From: Methanobrevibacter sp.
GTDB taxonomy: Archaea; Methanobacteriota; Methanobacteria; Methanobacteriales; Methanobacteriaceae
Assembly (NCBI GenBank): GCA_009777005.1
Contig: WRMT01000064.1
Coordinates: forward strand, 1 to 12,407
Direction of reading: 5' to 3'
Length of the DNA: 12,407 bases
The position numbers were made by a program, and so were the translations under genes. Shown piece by piece: positions 6,919 to 12,407 of this stretch (position 1 is the stretch's first letter; every line of letters starts with the position of its first letter). Under the pieces are notes generated by a model. That model saw only the letters and a list, made by a program, of their open reading frames with translations, was not told where the DNA came from and did no database searches.

Positions 6919-8724
6919 TTATTTATCCTTTAAATAGTAATATTCTCCTTCTTGTTTCTGCTCTCTATCCAAATAGCTATCTAACTTATTTACTCTTGGT
7001 CTTTTTGTTTCCTTATCCCTTCTAAATGTAATATTCAAGTCTTTTAGAAATTTATTCATAGAATCTCTTAAATCAGTTGGTTTAGTAGCTATTCCATTTA
7101 AACCAGGTTCACCATAAAATACCATAGCTCTATCAGAAATATAATCTATAAATACAATATCGTGGTCTATTATAAGGGAAGCTGCATTTTTATTTTCAAT
7201 TATTTTTCTAATAGCTCTTCCAGCTATTAATCTTTGTTCAACATCTAAAAATGCAGTTGGTTCATCAAAAAGATATATTTCAGCTTCTTTTGAAAGAGTA
7301 GTAGCTATTGCTAATCTTTGAAGCTCTCCTCCACTTAACTCTTCAACTTCTTTATCTAATAGCTCTTCTAAAGAAAAAGGCTTCATAATTTCGCTTTTGA
7401 AAATATTTGATCCATAGCTAGGTGCATAGGTGTAAAGGAAGTCTTCAACTCTACCTTCAAAATTTGATACAATATATTGTGGCTTATAAGCTATTGTAAC
7501 TTTTTCTTCAATTTTCCCCTCATCTGGTTTTTCTTCTTCAGCTAATATCTTTGCAAAACTTGTTTTTCCTATACCATTTGAACCAAAAGCTGTTACAATT
7601 TCACTATGAAATATTTCTCCCTTCTCTACCTCAAGTGAAAATCCTTCATATGATTTTTTTAAAGCGGTGTATGAACTAATAGCTTCTCCTTCATCTTCAC
7701 TTTTTGGTGGGCGAACAATAAATTCAATAGCTTGTTTTCTAATTCTTATGTTTTCTTCTTTTAAAAAACCATTGATATATGCATTTATTCCTACTCTAAC
7801 ACCTTTCATTTGAGATACTACACCATAAGCACCAGCTTGACCATAAAGTATATGAACATAATCTGAAATTGCATCTAATGTAGCTAAATCATGTTCTATA
7901 ACCATTACTGACTTTCCACTTTCAGCTAATGATTTAATTACTTTAACTGCATTTAATCTTTGTTTAACATCTAACCAAGATGTTGGTTCATCAAAATAAT
8001 AAAAATCCCCATCTCGCAGTACTGATGCAGCTATAGATACTCTTTGAAGTTCTCCTCCACTGAGATTAGCTATTTCTCGTGATAAGATATTTTTCAAATC
8101 AAGGTTTTCCAAGATTTCATCAAATTTTCCTCTTTCATCAACACCTTTTAAAAGAGTTTCTACATTTCCTTTAACAAATTTTGGCAGCTGATCAACCATT
8201 TGTGGTTTGTGGATAACTTTTAGCTTCCCTTCAGATAAATTTTTAAAGTAATTTTGCATTTGTGATCCTTTAAAGTGGGTGATAACTTTTTCCCAGTGTT
8301 CCTCATCACTTTCATTGGTTTTATTTTTTTCTTCTTCCCAATTACCTAGGTTTGGTATTAATTCTCCTGAAAGGATTCTGATAATAGTAGATTTTCCAAT
8401 ACCATTTGGTCCAAGTATTCCTACTACAGAACCCTCATTTAAATTAGGAAGATGGAATAATTCAAACATATTTTGCCCATATCGGTGGATTGGATCTTCA
8501 AGAGCTTCTGGAATATTAATAACACTTATACTATTAAATGGGCATCGGTTAGTACAAATTCCACAACCAGAACATAATTCTTCAGATATCAATGGTTTTT
8601 TTGATTTTTCATCAATAACTATTGTATCTTCATCCATTCGAACTCCAGGGCAATATTCAATACATACGTAGTTACATTTCTTTGGTTGGCAGCGATTATG
8701 ATCTAATATGGAAATTCTACTCAA
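6919..8724 (-). CDS. rli1: Ribosome-recycling ATPase ABCE1/Rli1
   Basis: The 601-residue protein has all ABCE1 parts. N-terminal Fe-S domain: cysteines 12, 17, 21, 25 and ferredoxin-like 51, 54, 57, 61 (CSGCGICTNRCP). First nucleotide-binding domain: Walker A GPNGIGKS (105-112), signature LSGGE (221-225), Walker B FYYFDEP (241-247), switch H278. The first hinge lies around 305-330. Second domain: GSNGIGKT (381-388), LSGGE (463-467), IYLFDEP (483-489), H521. ABCE1 splits ribosomes into subunits after termination, in concert with aRF1/Pelota. The start must be TTG at 8724: a stop codon lies six codons upstream in frame, no ATG precedes the first cysteine cluster, and GGTGAT (8728-8733) sits three bases before it. 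One oddity is Ser instead of the usual Pro in the second Walker A (GSNGIGKT). Confidence 0.97.
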   Translation of the reverse strand: MSRISILDHNRCQPKKCNYVCIEYCPGVRMDEDTIVIDEKSKKPLISEELCSGCGICTNRCPFNSISVINIPEALEDPIHRYGQNMFELFHLPNLNEGSVVGILGPNGIGKSTIIRILSGELIPNLGNWEEEKNKTNESDEEHWEKVITHFKGSQMQNYFKNLSEGKLKVIHKPQMVDQLPKFVKGNVETLLKGVDERGKFDEILENLDLKNILSREIANLSGGELQRVSIAASVLRDGDFYYFDEPTSWLDVKQRLNAVKVIKSLAESGKSVMVIEHDLATLDAISDYVHILYGQAGAYGVVSQMKGVRVGINAYINGFLKEENIRIRKQAIEFIVRPPKSEDEGEAISSYTALKKSYEGFSLEVEKGEIFHSEIVTAFGSNGIGKTSFAKILAEEEKPDEGKIEEKVTIAYKPQYIVSNFEGRVEDFLYTYAPSYGSNIFKSEIMKPFSLEELLDKEVEELSGGELQRLAIATTLSKEAEIYLFDEPTAFLDVEQRLIAGRAIRKIIENKNAASLIIDHDIVFIDYISDRAMVFYGEPGLNGIATKPTDLRDSMNKFLKDLNITFRRDKETKRPRVNKLDSYLDREQKQEGEYYYLKDK

Positions 8725-8727
8725 TTT

Positions 8728-8733
8728 ATCACC
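8728..8733 (-). promoter_or_regulatory. Shine-Dalgarno that fixes the TTG start of rli1
   Basis: GGTGAT on the - strand precedes the TTG start by three bases (AAA). The ATG at 8736 overlaps this motif but is out of frame and meets a stop after four codons, so it cannot be the start. Confidence 0.7.
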
Positions 8734-8837
8734 ATTTAATTAAAAATTCCTAGAATATCTTTTAAAATTTATTTTAATAATCATTATTTATCTTTTTATT
8801 TTATCTTTATAACAAATAATGTTTTCATAATGTTTAA

Positions 8838-8932
8838 TTTATAATTTATTTTTATATTAATTAATAAGATTTGAAAGTTTTTTATTTATAATTTTATTTT
8901 TATATTAATTATTAAGATTTGAAAGTTTTTTT
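8838..8932. repeat. 47/48-bp tandem duplication in the divergent rli1-pth2 gap
   Basis: Copy one starts TTTATAATTTATTTTTATAT at 8838. Copy two starts with the same sequence plus one T at 8885. Both contain TAAGATTTGAAAG (the GAAAG at 8873 and 8921) and end in a T-run. The copies differ only by a few single bases. The block lies between divergently transcribed rli1 and pth2, and each copy holds TATA-like TTTATATT, so it may duplicate a promoter element. The remainder of the gap is featureless A/T-rich DNA. Confidence 0.75.
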
Positions 8933-9057
8933 ATTAATAAATTATTTAAATAAATAAAGGAATAGTTATTAAATTATAAATTCAAGGTTTTTAGTTTGAA
9001 ATTTAACTTTCAAAATTCTTTAAATAATTTAATGTTTAATATAATATTGGTGCAATA

Positions 9058-9399
9058 ATGAAACAAGTGATTATAGTTAGGAAAGATCTTAAAATGTCTA
9101 AGGGAAAAACAGCAGCTCAATGTTGTCATGGTTGTTTAGGGGCATTTAAAAAATCTGATTCAAATAAAATTAAAAAATGGGAAAATGAAGGAGAAAAAAA
9201 AGTTATTGTTAAAGTGAATAGCTTAGAAGAACTTTTTGAAATAAAAGAAATAGCTAAAAAAAATAATCTTACTAATTATATTGTAAAAGATGCTGGAAGA
9301 ACTGAGCTACCCATCTCAACTATAACTTGTTTAGCTATAGGTCCTGATGAAGATAAAATTATTGATAAAGTGACTAAGGATTTGAAGTTGCTTAGCTAA
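9058..9399 (+). CDS. pth2: Peptidyl-tRNA hydrolase, archaeal/eukaryotic type (Pth2)
   Basis: The 113-residue protein has the normal length and motifs of Pth2. These are the N-terminal strand QVIIVRKDLKMSKGK, the catalytic-helix pattern K17-T-A-A-Q-x-x-H24 (GKTAAQCCHG), D78-A-G-R-T82 (KDAGRTELP), and the final strand ITCLAIGP (89-96). It hydrolyses the ester bond of peptidyl-tRNAs that drop off the ribosome, recycling tRNA in the cytoplasm. GGTG at 9049-9052 lies five bases before the ATG. It faces away from rli1 across a short gap, so the two translation genes may share a divergent promoter region. A decayed region follows it. Confidence 0.95.
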   Translation: MKQVIIVRKDLKMSKGKTAAQCCHGCLGAFKKSDSNKIKKWENEGEKKVIVKVNSLEELFEIKEIAKKNNLTNYIVKDAGRTELPISTITCLAIGPDEDKIIDKVTKDLKLLS

Positions 9400-9451
9400 T
9401 TTCATCATTTTAATAAATAGTTATTTCAATTAAAATAATGATCATATGTTT

Positions 9452-9631
9452 TAGAAAATCTATTTTTTGATTAATCATATAATTGATAAAAATGTATATT
9501 TATACAAAGTTTTTGAAAATTCTCCTAAGATAAAATTAATATTAAAAAATGAAAATAGGGATTATATAGTAGCTAAGCCCTTTTTCATTAATCATATTCT
9601 TTCAAATAAACAAATTCATTTATATTGGTGA
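9452..9631 (+). other. Possible + strand coding fragment without a good start
   Basis: A frame open from just after a TAG near 9452 to TGA at 9629-9631 reads protein-like (for example LINHIIDKNVYLYKVFENSP, then NRDYIVAKPFFINHILSN). It has only TTG (9467) as a possible start and no ribosome-binding site. It overlaps the 3' end of the - strand remnant. It may be an eroded gene fragment or chance. No family is recognised. Confidence 0.2.
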
Positions 9632-10073
9632 TACCTCTGGCATTATTACAGATATCAAGATCAGAAGTAATAATGTCTAATTTTCCATCAATATTAAAAG
9701 TTAAATCATATGCATCGATAATTATTTCATCATCAGAAAATGTATTTTAACATTTGATAAACTTGTAAAAATATCATGATATTGGTTATCATAGGACCTA
9801 ATGTGTAAATTAAGACTTTCAATGTAATTAACTTTTCTTTTACTTGAAATACTATTAAAATCTAATAGAAGGCTAAACAATATTTTGCATATGTGCTTCT
9901 TTTTTTCATTAGAGTAACTGAGGTTTTTATTTTCCCAGATTTTATTTATTGCAAGCAAATATTTTTCTAAAAAGTAATCTTTTTTAATTCGTTTTTGTTT
10001 ATCGTGTTTTTCTTTGCATACTTATATTTAATTTCAAAATGTAAATTAAGATTTTATCCTGACTATAAGTCAT
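9588..10073 (-). pseudogene. Frameshifted remnant of a PIN-domain-like protein
   Basis: The - strand carries one protein-like product in three successive frames. The middle part (10021 to about 9748) includes KRIKKDYFLEKYLLAINKIW. The last part ends at TAA 9588-9590 and reads DEIIIDAYDLTFNIDG, LDIITSDLDICNNARG, ITNINEFVYLKEYD. Adding one A to AAAA at about 9750 joins these perfectly (SNVKNTFSDDE). Adding one A near 10015 joins an upstream frame (HFEIKYKYAKEKHDKQ). The end pattern (acidic D-E, Ala/Asp helix, hydrophobic strand ITSD-D, then NINEF) resembles the C-terminal half of PIN-domain nucleases, such as VapC-type toxins. The N-terminal Asp motif is not seen. A continuous but truncated frame at 9722-9958 with TTG start is part of this remnant, not a gene of its own. 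Confidence 0.5.
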
Positions 10074-10217
10074 TTTCCATTATTTATTTTGAATCAATAT
10101 AACAATCAATTGACTAGGTTATATTGTAAATGTTCTATTGAATTTCATGATAAATATGTATTGGGTAACTATAAAAATAATGATTTAATAAATATTAATA
10201 AAATTGCTAATGATTAG
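10050..10217 (+). other. Possible C-terminal coding fragment just upstream of the MfnE-like gene
   Basis: A 55-codon frame without ATG ends at TAG 10215-10217. It reads protein-like near its end (LTRLYCKCSIEFHDKYVLGN, then YKNNDLININ). It is followed seven bases later by GGTGAT, the presumed ribosome-binding site of the kinase gene. It could be the eroded 3' end of a former upstream operon gene. No family is recognised. TTG at 10089 is the only plausible start. Confidence 0.22.
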
Positions 10218-10223
10218 CTATTT

Positions 10224-10283
10224 GGTGATATAATTATTGAATGGGTTGTTAAAATAGGTGGAAGTTTATTTCCAAAAAAAGCC
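10224..10283 (+). other. Displaced 5' end of the MfnE-like gene (one-base frameshift at its ATG)
   Basis: The kinase frame continues upstream of the ATG at 10284 and encodes WVVKIGGSLFPKKA from 10242. This is the normal N-terminal strand and phosphate-binding loop of the family. No ATG, GTG or TTG in that frame precedes it (TAG at 10215 closes it). The ATG at 10241 sits exactly at the expected start but is one base out of frame. Reading ATGGTT instead of ATGGGTT would give MVVKIGGS. GGTGAT (10224-10229) lies at a suitable distance. Either one G is extra in the GGG at 10243-10245, or an ATT codon (10233 or 10236) initiates. Confidence 0.75.
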
Positions 10284-10892
10284 ATGGAACTTATAGATTC
10301 TTTAAAAGGCAGTAATTGCTTAATAATAAATGGCGGAGGGAACTTTGCAAATCTTATTCGTAAATATGATGAAAAGATAGGATTTTCAAATGATATTACT
10401 CATGAAGTAGCTATTGATTCCATGGACATAATAGCTAAGCTACTAAATGATAAATTTAATTTTACAGAAATTGTCTATGGCTTAGATGAAGCAAAAAAAA
10501 TAGCTGATTCAAATAAGATTCCGATTCTTGCTTGTTCAAAAATATTAAAGGATTTAGATCCTTTTGAACATTCTTGGAATATTACTTCAGATTCAATAGC
10601 TGCATATATTTCAAACATGCTAGAAGCAAAACTTTTAATAGCAACAAATGTAGATGGTATATATACCCGAAAACCTACACTTCCTAAGTCAAATTTTATT
10701 GATGAAATTGATGCTAAAGAATTACTAAATTTTGATGAAACATCAGTTGATTTGTTCTTAGCTGAGCTATTGCTCAAATTCGGGTCTAATTGTTTTGTTG
10801 TAAATGGAAACTATCCTGAAAGGGTCATGTCTATTATTAGCAACAATACTGACGTTTATAACTTTCAATACACTTATATTCGAGGTGATTAG
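10284..10892 (+). CDS. mfnE: Amino-acid-kinase family protein, MfnE-type kinase of methanofuran synthesis
   Basis: The open frame from its first ATG gives 202 residues, but the natural protein should begin 14 codons earlier with VVKIGGSLF. Visible family motifs are KIGGSL (upstream), LIINGGGNFANLIRKY (nucleotide/substrate glycine loop), THEVAIDSM, the strand-helix SWNITSDSIAAYISN with the key Asp, and LLIATNVDGIYT. These match the archaeal uridylate-kinase-like subgroup that includes MfnE, which phosphorylates the aminomethyl-furan phosphate intermediate to a pyrophosphate in methanofuran synthesis. That assignment is from family knowledge. Linkage to aEF-1beta agrees with what I recall of Methanocaldococcus, where the two are adjacent. 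The zinc-ribbon gene starts directly after its stop, so the two are co-transcribed. Translation from 10284 would lack the phosphate-binding loop and probably be inactive. Confidence 0.8.
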   Translation: MELIDSLKGSNCLIINGGGNFANLIRKYDEKIGFSNDITHEVAIDSMDIIAKLLNDKFNFTEIVYGLDEAKKIADSNKIPILACSKILKDLDPFEHSWNITSDSIAAYISNMLEAKLLIATNVDGIYTRKPTLPKSNFIDEIDAKELLNFDETSVDLFLAELLLKFGSNCFVVNGNYPERVMSIISNNTDVYNFQYTYIRGD

Positions 10893-11054
10893 ATGAAAAA
10901 AGTAGAATGTAAATCCTGTAAACAAGAAATTCCATTAATTGATACTTATGTTAAATTTACATGTCCTGAATGTGATGAAACCATAGTTAGATGTGAAAAA
11001 TGTCGTACTTTTGGTCATACTTACATCTGTGAATGTGGTTTTGAAGGACCATAA
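10893..11054 (+). CDS. Small zinc-ribbon protein, HVO_2753-like (COG2888-type)
   Basis: The 53-residue protein starts with ATG directly after the kinase stop (TAG then ATG). GAGGTGAT, inside the end of the kinase gene, serves as a strong ribosome-binding site. Cysteine pairs lie at C6-C9, C24-C27, C34-C37 and C47-C49, enough for two zinc sites, followed by the family ending GFEGP. The pattern, with RCEKCR in the middle, matches the small archaeal zinc-finger proteins encoded next to aEF-1beta; a role in translation or RNA binding is suspected but not shown. The last pair is C-x-C (CEC) where I would expect C-x-x-C. That could be real or could reflect a lost codon. It shares a transcript with the kinase gene. 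Confidence 0.85.
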   Translation: MKKVECKSCKQEIPLIDTYVKFTCPECDETIVRCEKCRTFGHTYICECGFEGP

Positions 11055-11066
11055 ATTTTAACTTAA

Positions 11067-11092
11067 AAATGATTTGATTTAAAAAATCATTT
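11067..11092 (+). terminator. Hairpin behind the zinc-ribbon gene
   Basis: AAATGATTT (11067-11075) and AAATCATTT (11084-11092) are perfect nine-base arms around an eight-base loop, 12 bases after the stop. It probably marks the 3' end of the kinase/zinc-ribbon transcript; no long T-run follows immediately. Confidence 0.45.
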
Positions 11093-11116
11093 AATTTAAT
11101 CAATATTTAACTGTTA

Positions 11117-11395
11117 AATAGCTATTTTTTGAGATTTAACTTATTTAGTATTATTGTGTTTTATTTGAATAGCTGTTTTTTTGTTGTTTTATTATAATTT
11201 GTTATTTTAAAATAGCTATTTTATGAAATTTTTCTTATTTGTTATTTTAGGATTATTTGCTGAAAAAATATCTTATGAGATTTTTCTTATTTGTTGTTTT
11301 AGCTGTTTATTCGGATAGTTGTTTTTGTGAGGTTTTCTTTTATTTTCTATTTAAGTGTAATTTGCTGAAAACTATTTTTAAGATTTCGCATCACT
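11117..11395. repeat. Degenerate repeats of about 43-56 bp, each opening with a TAGCT-like core
   Basis: Related blocks begin near 11119 (TAGCTATTTT), 11170 (TAGCTGTTTT), 11213 (TAGCTATTTTATG), 11269 (TATCTTATGAG), 11316 (TAGTTGTTTTTGTGAG) and about 11371 (ACTATTTTTAAG). They are followed by similar tails such as AAATTTTTCTTATTTGTTAT. The + strand is strongly T/G-biased. No coding frame is evident. This looks like an old tandem array that has diverged; function is unknown. Confidence 0.5.
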
Positions 11396-11837
11396 ACATT
11401 TTATAGATTAAACAATCAATTGTATGTTTTAAAAATTATATAATCTTTTATAAATTCAAAATCTATTTTTAATTAATATTAAATATTTAATATTTTTATT
11501 AAAGTTTTATATTTCATATTTAAACTTTTATATGTTATATTTAAATTTAATAGTTTATATCAAATTTTTATATTTAATTTTGTTTAAATTAATGTGGTAT
11601 TGAAAAATTTATTTAGATTAGAAAAATTGTTTTAAAATAAATCAAAACCTTATATACTAATATTATGAATAGCTATGTACGTATTACAAATTCCTAAAAA
11701 GTAAAGTTATACAAAATTAAGAAAGAAAATGTTTTCATTTTAATCATAGCTAATAAATAATGAATTAGATTAATATCTAAATAATCATATTGAAATTGTA
11801 TTAAAATATGATAAATTGAAAATTTTTTTTACAAGAA
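11396..11837. other. Gene-free A/T-rich stretch with a weak 21-bp repeat
   Basis: Between 11502 and about 11582 three to four imperfect units of 21 bases (starting at 11502, 11523 and 11544) are rich in TTTTATATTT. The remainder, up to the aEF-1beta promoter, has no protein-like frame and no RNA gene that I can see. One ATAGCTAT palindrome lies at 11669-11676. Confidence 0.4.
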
Positions 11838-11910
11838 AGTATATATGCACCACAGTAGTATACTATATTGAAAATAAATAATAAATGAAATATTCTGGTT
11901 TTATGGAGGA
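11838..11910 (+). promoter_or_regulatory. Promoter and ribosome-binding site of aEF-1beta
   Basis: AGTATATATG at about 11838-11847 is a TATA-like element. The ten-base perfect palindrome TAGTATACTA (11856-11865) lies just upstream of the start expected from that box, or it may itself hold a second TATA. GGAGGA at 11905-11910 is a strong Shine-Dalgarno six bases before the ATG. The separate promoter means aEF-1beta need not depend on the upstream kinase/zinc-ribbon transcript. Confidence 0.5.
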
Positions 11911-11916
11911 AAAATA

Positions 11917-12183
11917 ATGGGAGAAGTTTTAGCAACTGTAAAATTAATGCCTGATGGACCTGATGTTGACTTAGAGCAAATAAAAATCAATGCTCAAGAT
12001 GCTGTTAATGAAAATGCTGAGTTTCAAAAAATTGATGAAGAACCAATAGCTTTTGGCTTAGTAGCCCTAAATGTCAAGTTTATTGTCAATGATGGTGAAG
12101 GTGGAACTGAAGCTATAGAAGAAAAACTAGCTCAAATTCCAGAAGTTAGTTCTATAGAAGTTACTGATGTAAGATTAATATAA
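11917..12183 (+). CDS. ef1B: Translation elongation factor aEF-1 beta
   Basis: The 88-residue protein has the usual archaeal length and covers only the catalytic alpha/beta domain of eukaryotic EF-1beta. Family landmarks are the opening strand GEVLATVKLMPDGPDVDLE, the central EEPIAFGLVALNV (41-53) that contacts the elongation factor, GEGGTEAIEEKLAQI (60-74), and the closing strand SSIEVTDVRLI. It promotes GDP/GTP exchange on aEF-1alpha. A strong GGAGGA ribbon-binding site fits a highly expressed translation gene. It follows the kinase and zinc-ribbon genes on the same strand, the usual archaeal neighbourhood, but is separated from them here by an unusually long 862-bp gap. Confidence 0.96.
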   Translation: MGEVLATVKLMPDGPDVDLEQIKINAQDAVNENAEFQKIDEEPIAFGLVALNVKFIVNDGEGGTEAIEEKLAQIPEVSSIEVTDVRLI

Positions 12184-12194
12184 TTCTACTTCTA

Positions 12195-12275
12195 ATACTT
12201 ATTTTCATTGAAATAGATTATATATGGACAATAAGTATAAATAATATGATATTAATGTTTTTTTTATAAAAAAAA
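12195..12275 (+). terminator. Inverted repeat and T-run palindrome behind aEF-1beta
   Basis: ATACTTATT (12195-12203) pairs perfectly with AATAAGTAT (12230-12238). Further on, eight T, AT, eight A (12258-12275) form an 18-base palindrome with a T-run suited to archaeal termination. The remaining bases to 12407 are long A- and T-runs with no gene. Confidence 0.45.
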
Positions 12276-12407
12276 TGAATTTGAAAATGTAAGTTAAAAA
12301 AGTAATAAAAAATTCATAAATTTTTAAATTTAAATTTTTTTAAAAAAAATTTTTATTTTTTAATTATTAATAATAAATTTTTATTATTTTTAAACTTTTA
12401 TTATATA

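Noticed and set aside
8279..8671. 130-codon + strand frame
   Set aside because: It lies wholly antisense to the conserved Fe-S and first ATPase part of rli1; its Ser/Ile/Pro-rich content is typical of a shadow.
9722..9958. 78-codon - strand frame as an intact gene
   Set aside because: It starts at TTG inside a longer protein-like frame and ends at a frameshift; both flanks continue the same product in other frames, so it is part of a pseudogene.
10475..10777. 100-codon - strand frame
   Set aside because: It is antisense to the kinase gene, has no ribosome-binding site and its composition is explained by the opposite strand.
1..12407. tRNA, rRNA or riboswitch
   Set aside because: No G/C-rich island, T-loop-like or other recognisable structured RNA motif stands out in the A/T-rich gaps by eye.

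Overview
The window looks like chromosomal DNA of a methanogenic archaeon of the order Methanobacteriales, most likely Methanobrevibacter or a close relative. The base composition is very A/T-rich. The archaeal genes present are RadB, ABCE1/Rli1, Pth2, aEF-1beta and an amino-acid-kinase family protein of the MfnE type (methanofuran synthesis). There is also a secreted beta-helix adhesin-like protein typical of gut methanogens. Ribosome-binding sites are of the GGTG/GGAGG type, candidate promoters are TATA boxes, and ends of transcripts are marked by T-runs. I see no tRNA, rRNA, CRISPR array or intact insertion sequence.

Layout, left half (+ strand): radB (231-935); a class I/II PLP aminotransferase (1233-2384) preceded by two inverted repeats near its presumed transcription start; then a gene-free stretch of about 1.16 kb (2385-3548). 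That stretch holds a 38-bp tandem array without C on the + strand, several short palindromes, and a 30-bp tandem repeat that places three TATA boxes in front of a secreted adhesin-like gene (3549-4655).

Middle (- strand): a decayed reading frame (about 4740-5136), an AAA-ATPase-like/PD-(D/E)XK nuclease-like protein (5177-6739) with a very strong Shine-Dalgarno, and the ribosome-recycling ABC protein ABCE1/Rli1 (6919-8724), which must start at TTG. The 333-bp divergent gap between rli1 and pth2 carries a 47-bp tandem duplication.

Right half (+ strand): pth2 (9058-9399); a gene graveyard (9400-10230) with a frameshifted PIN-like remnant on the - strand and two + strand fragments; an MfnE-like kinase whose normal ATG is one base out of frame (10284-10892, with coding similarity reaching back to 10242); a 53-residue zinc-ribbon protein starting directly at the kinase stop (10893-11054); an 862-bp gap full of degenerate repeats; and aEF-1beta (11917-12183).

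Functionally the window is mostly translation (ABCE1 recycling, Pth2 rescue of peptidyl-tRNA, aEF-1beta nucleotide exchange, a zinc ribbon often found beside aEF-1beta), plus recombination (RadB) and coenzyme synthesis (MfnE). The accessory part is the adhesin-like gene, the AAA/nuclease-like gene and the decayed fragments. I found no convincing new multi-gene system. The most unusual signals are the repeat-built promoter regions, the cluster of single-base homopolymer shifts between about 9740 and 10245, and an abundant ATAGCTAT palindrome.
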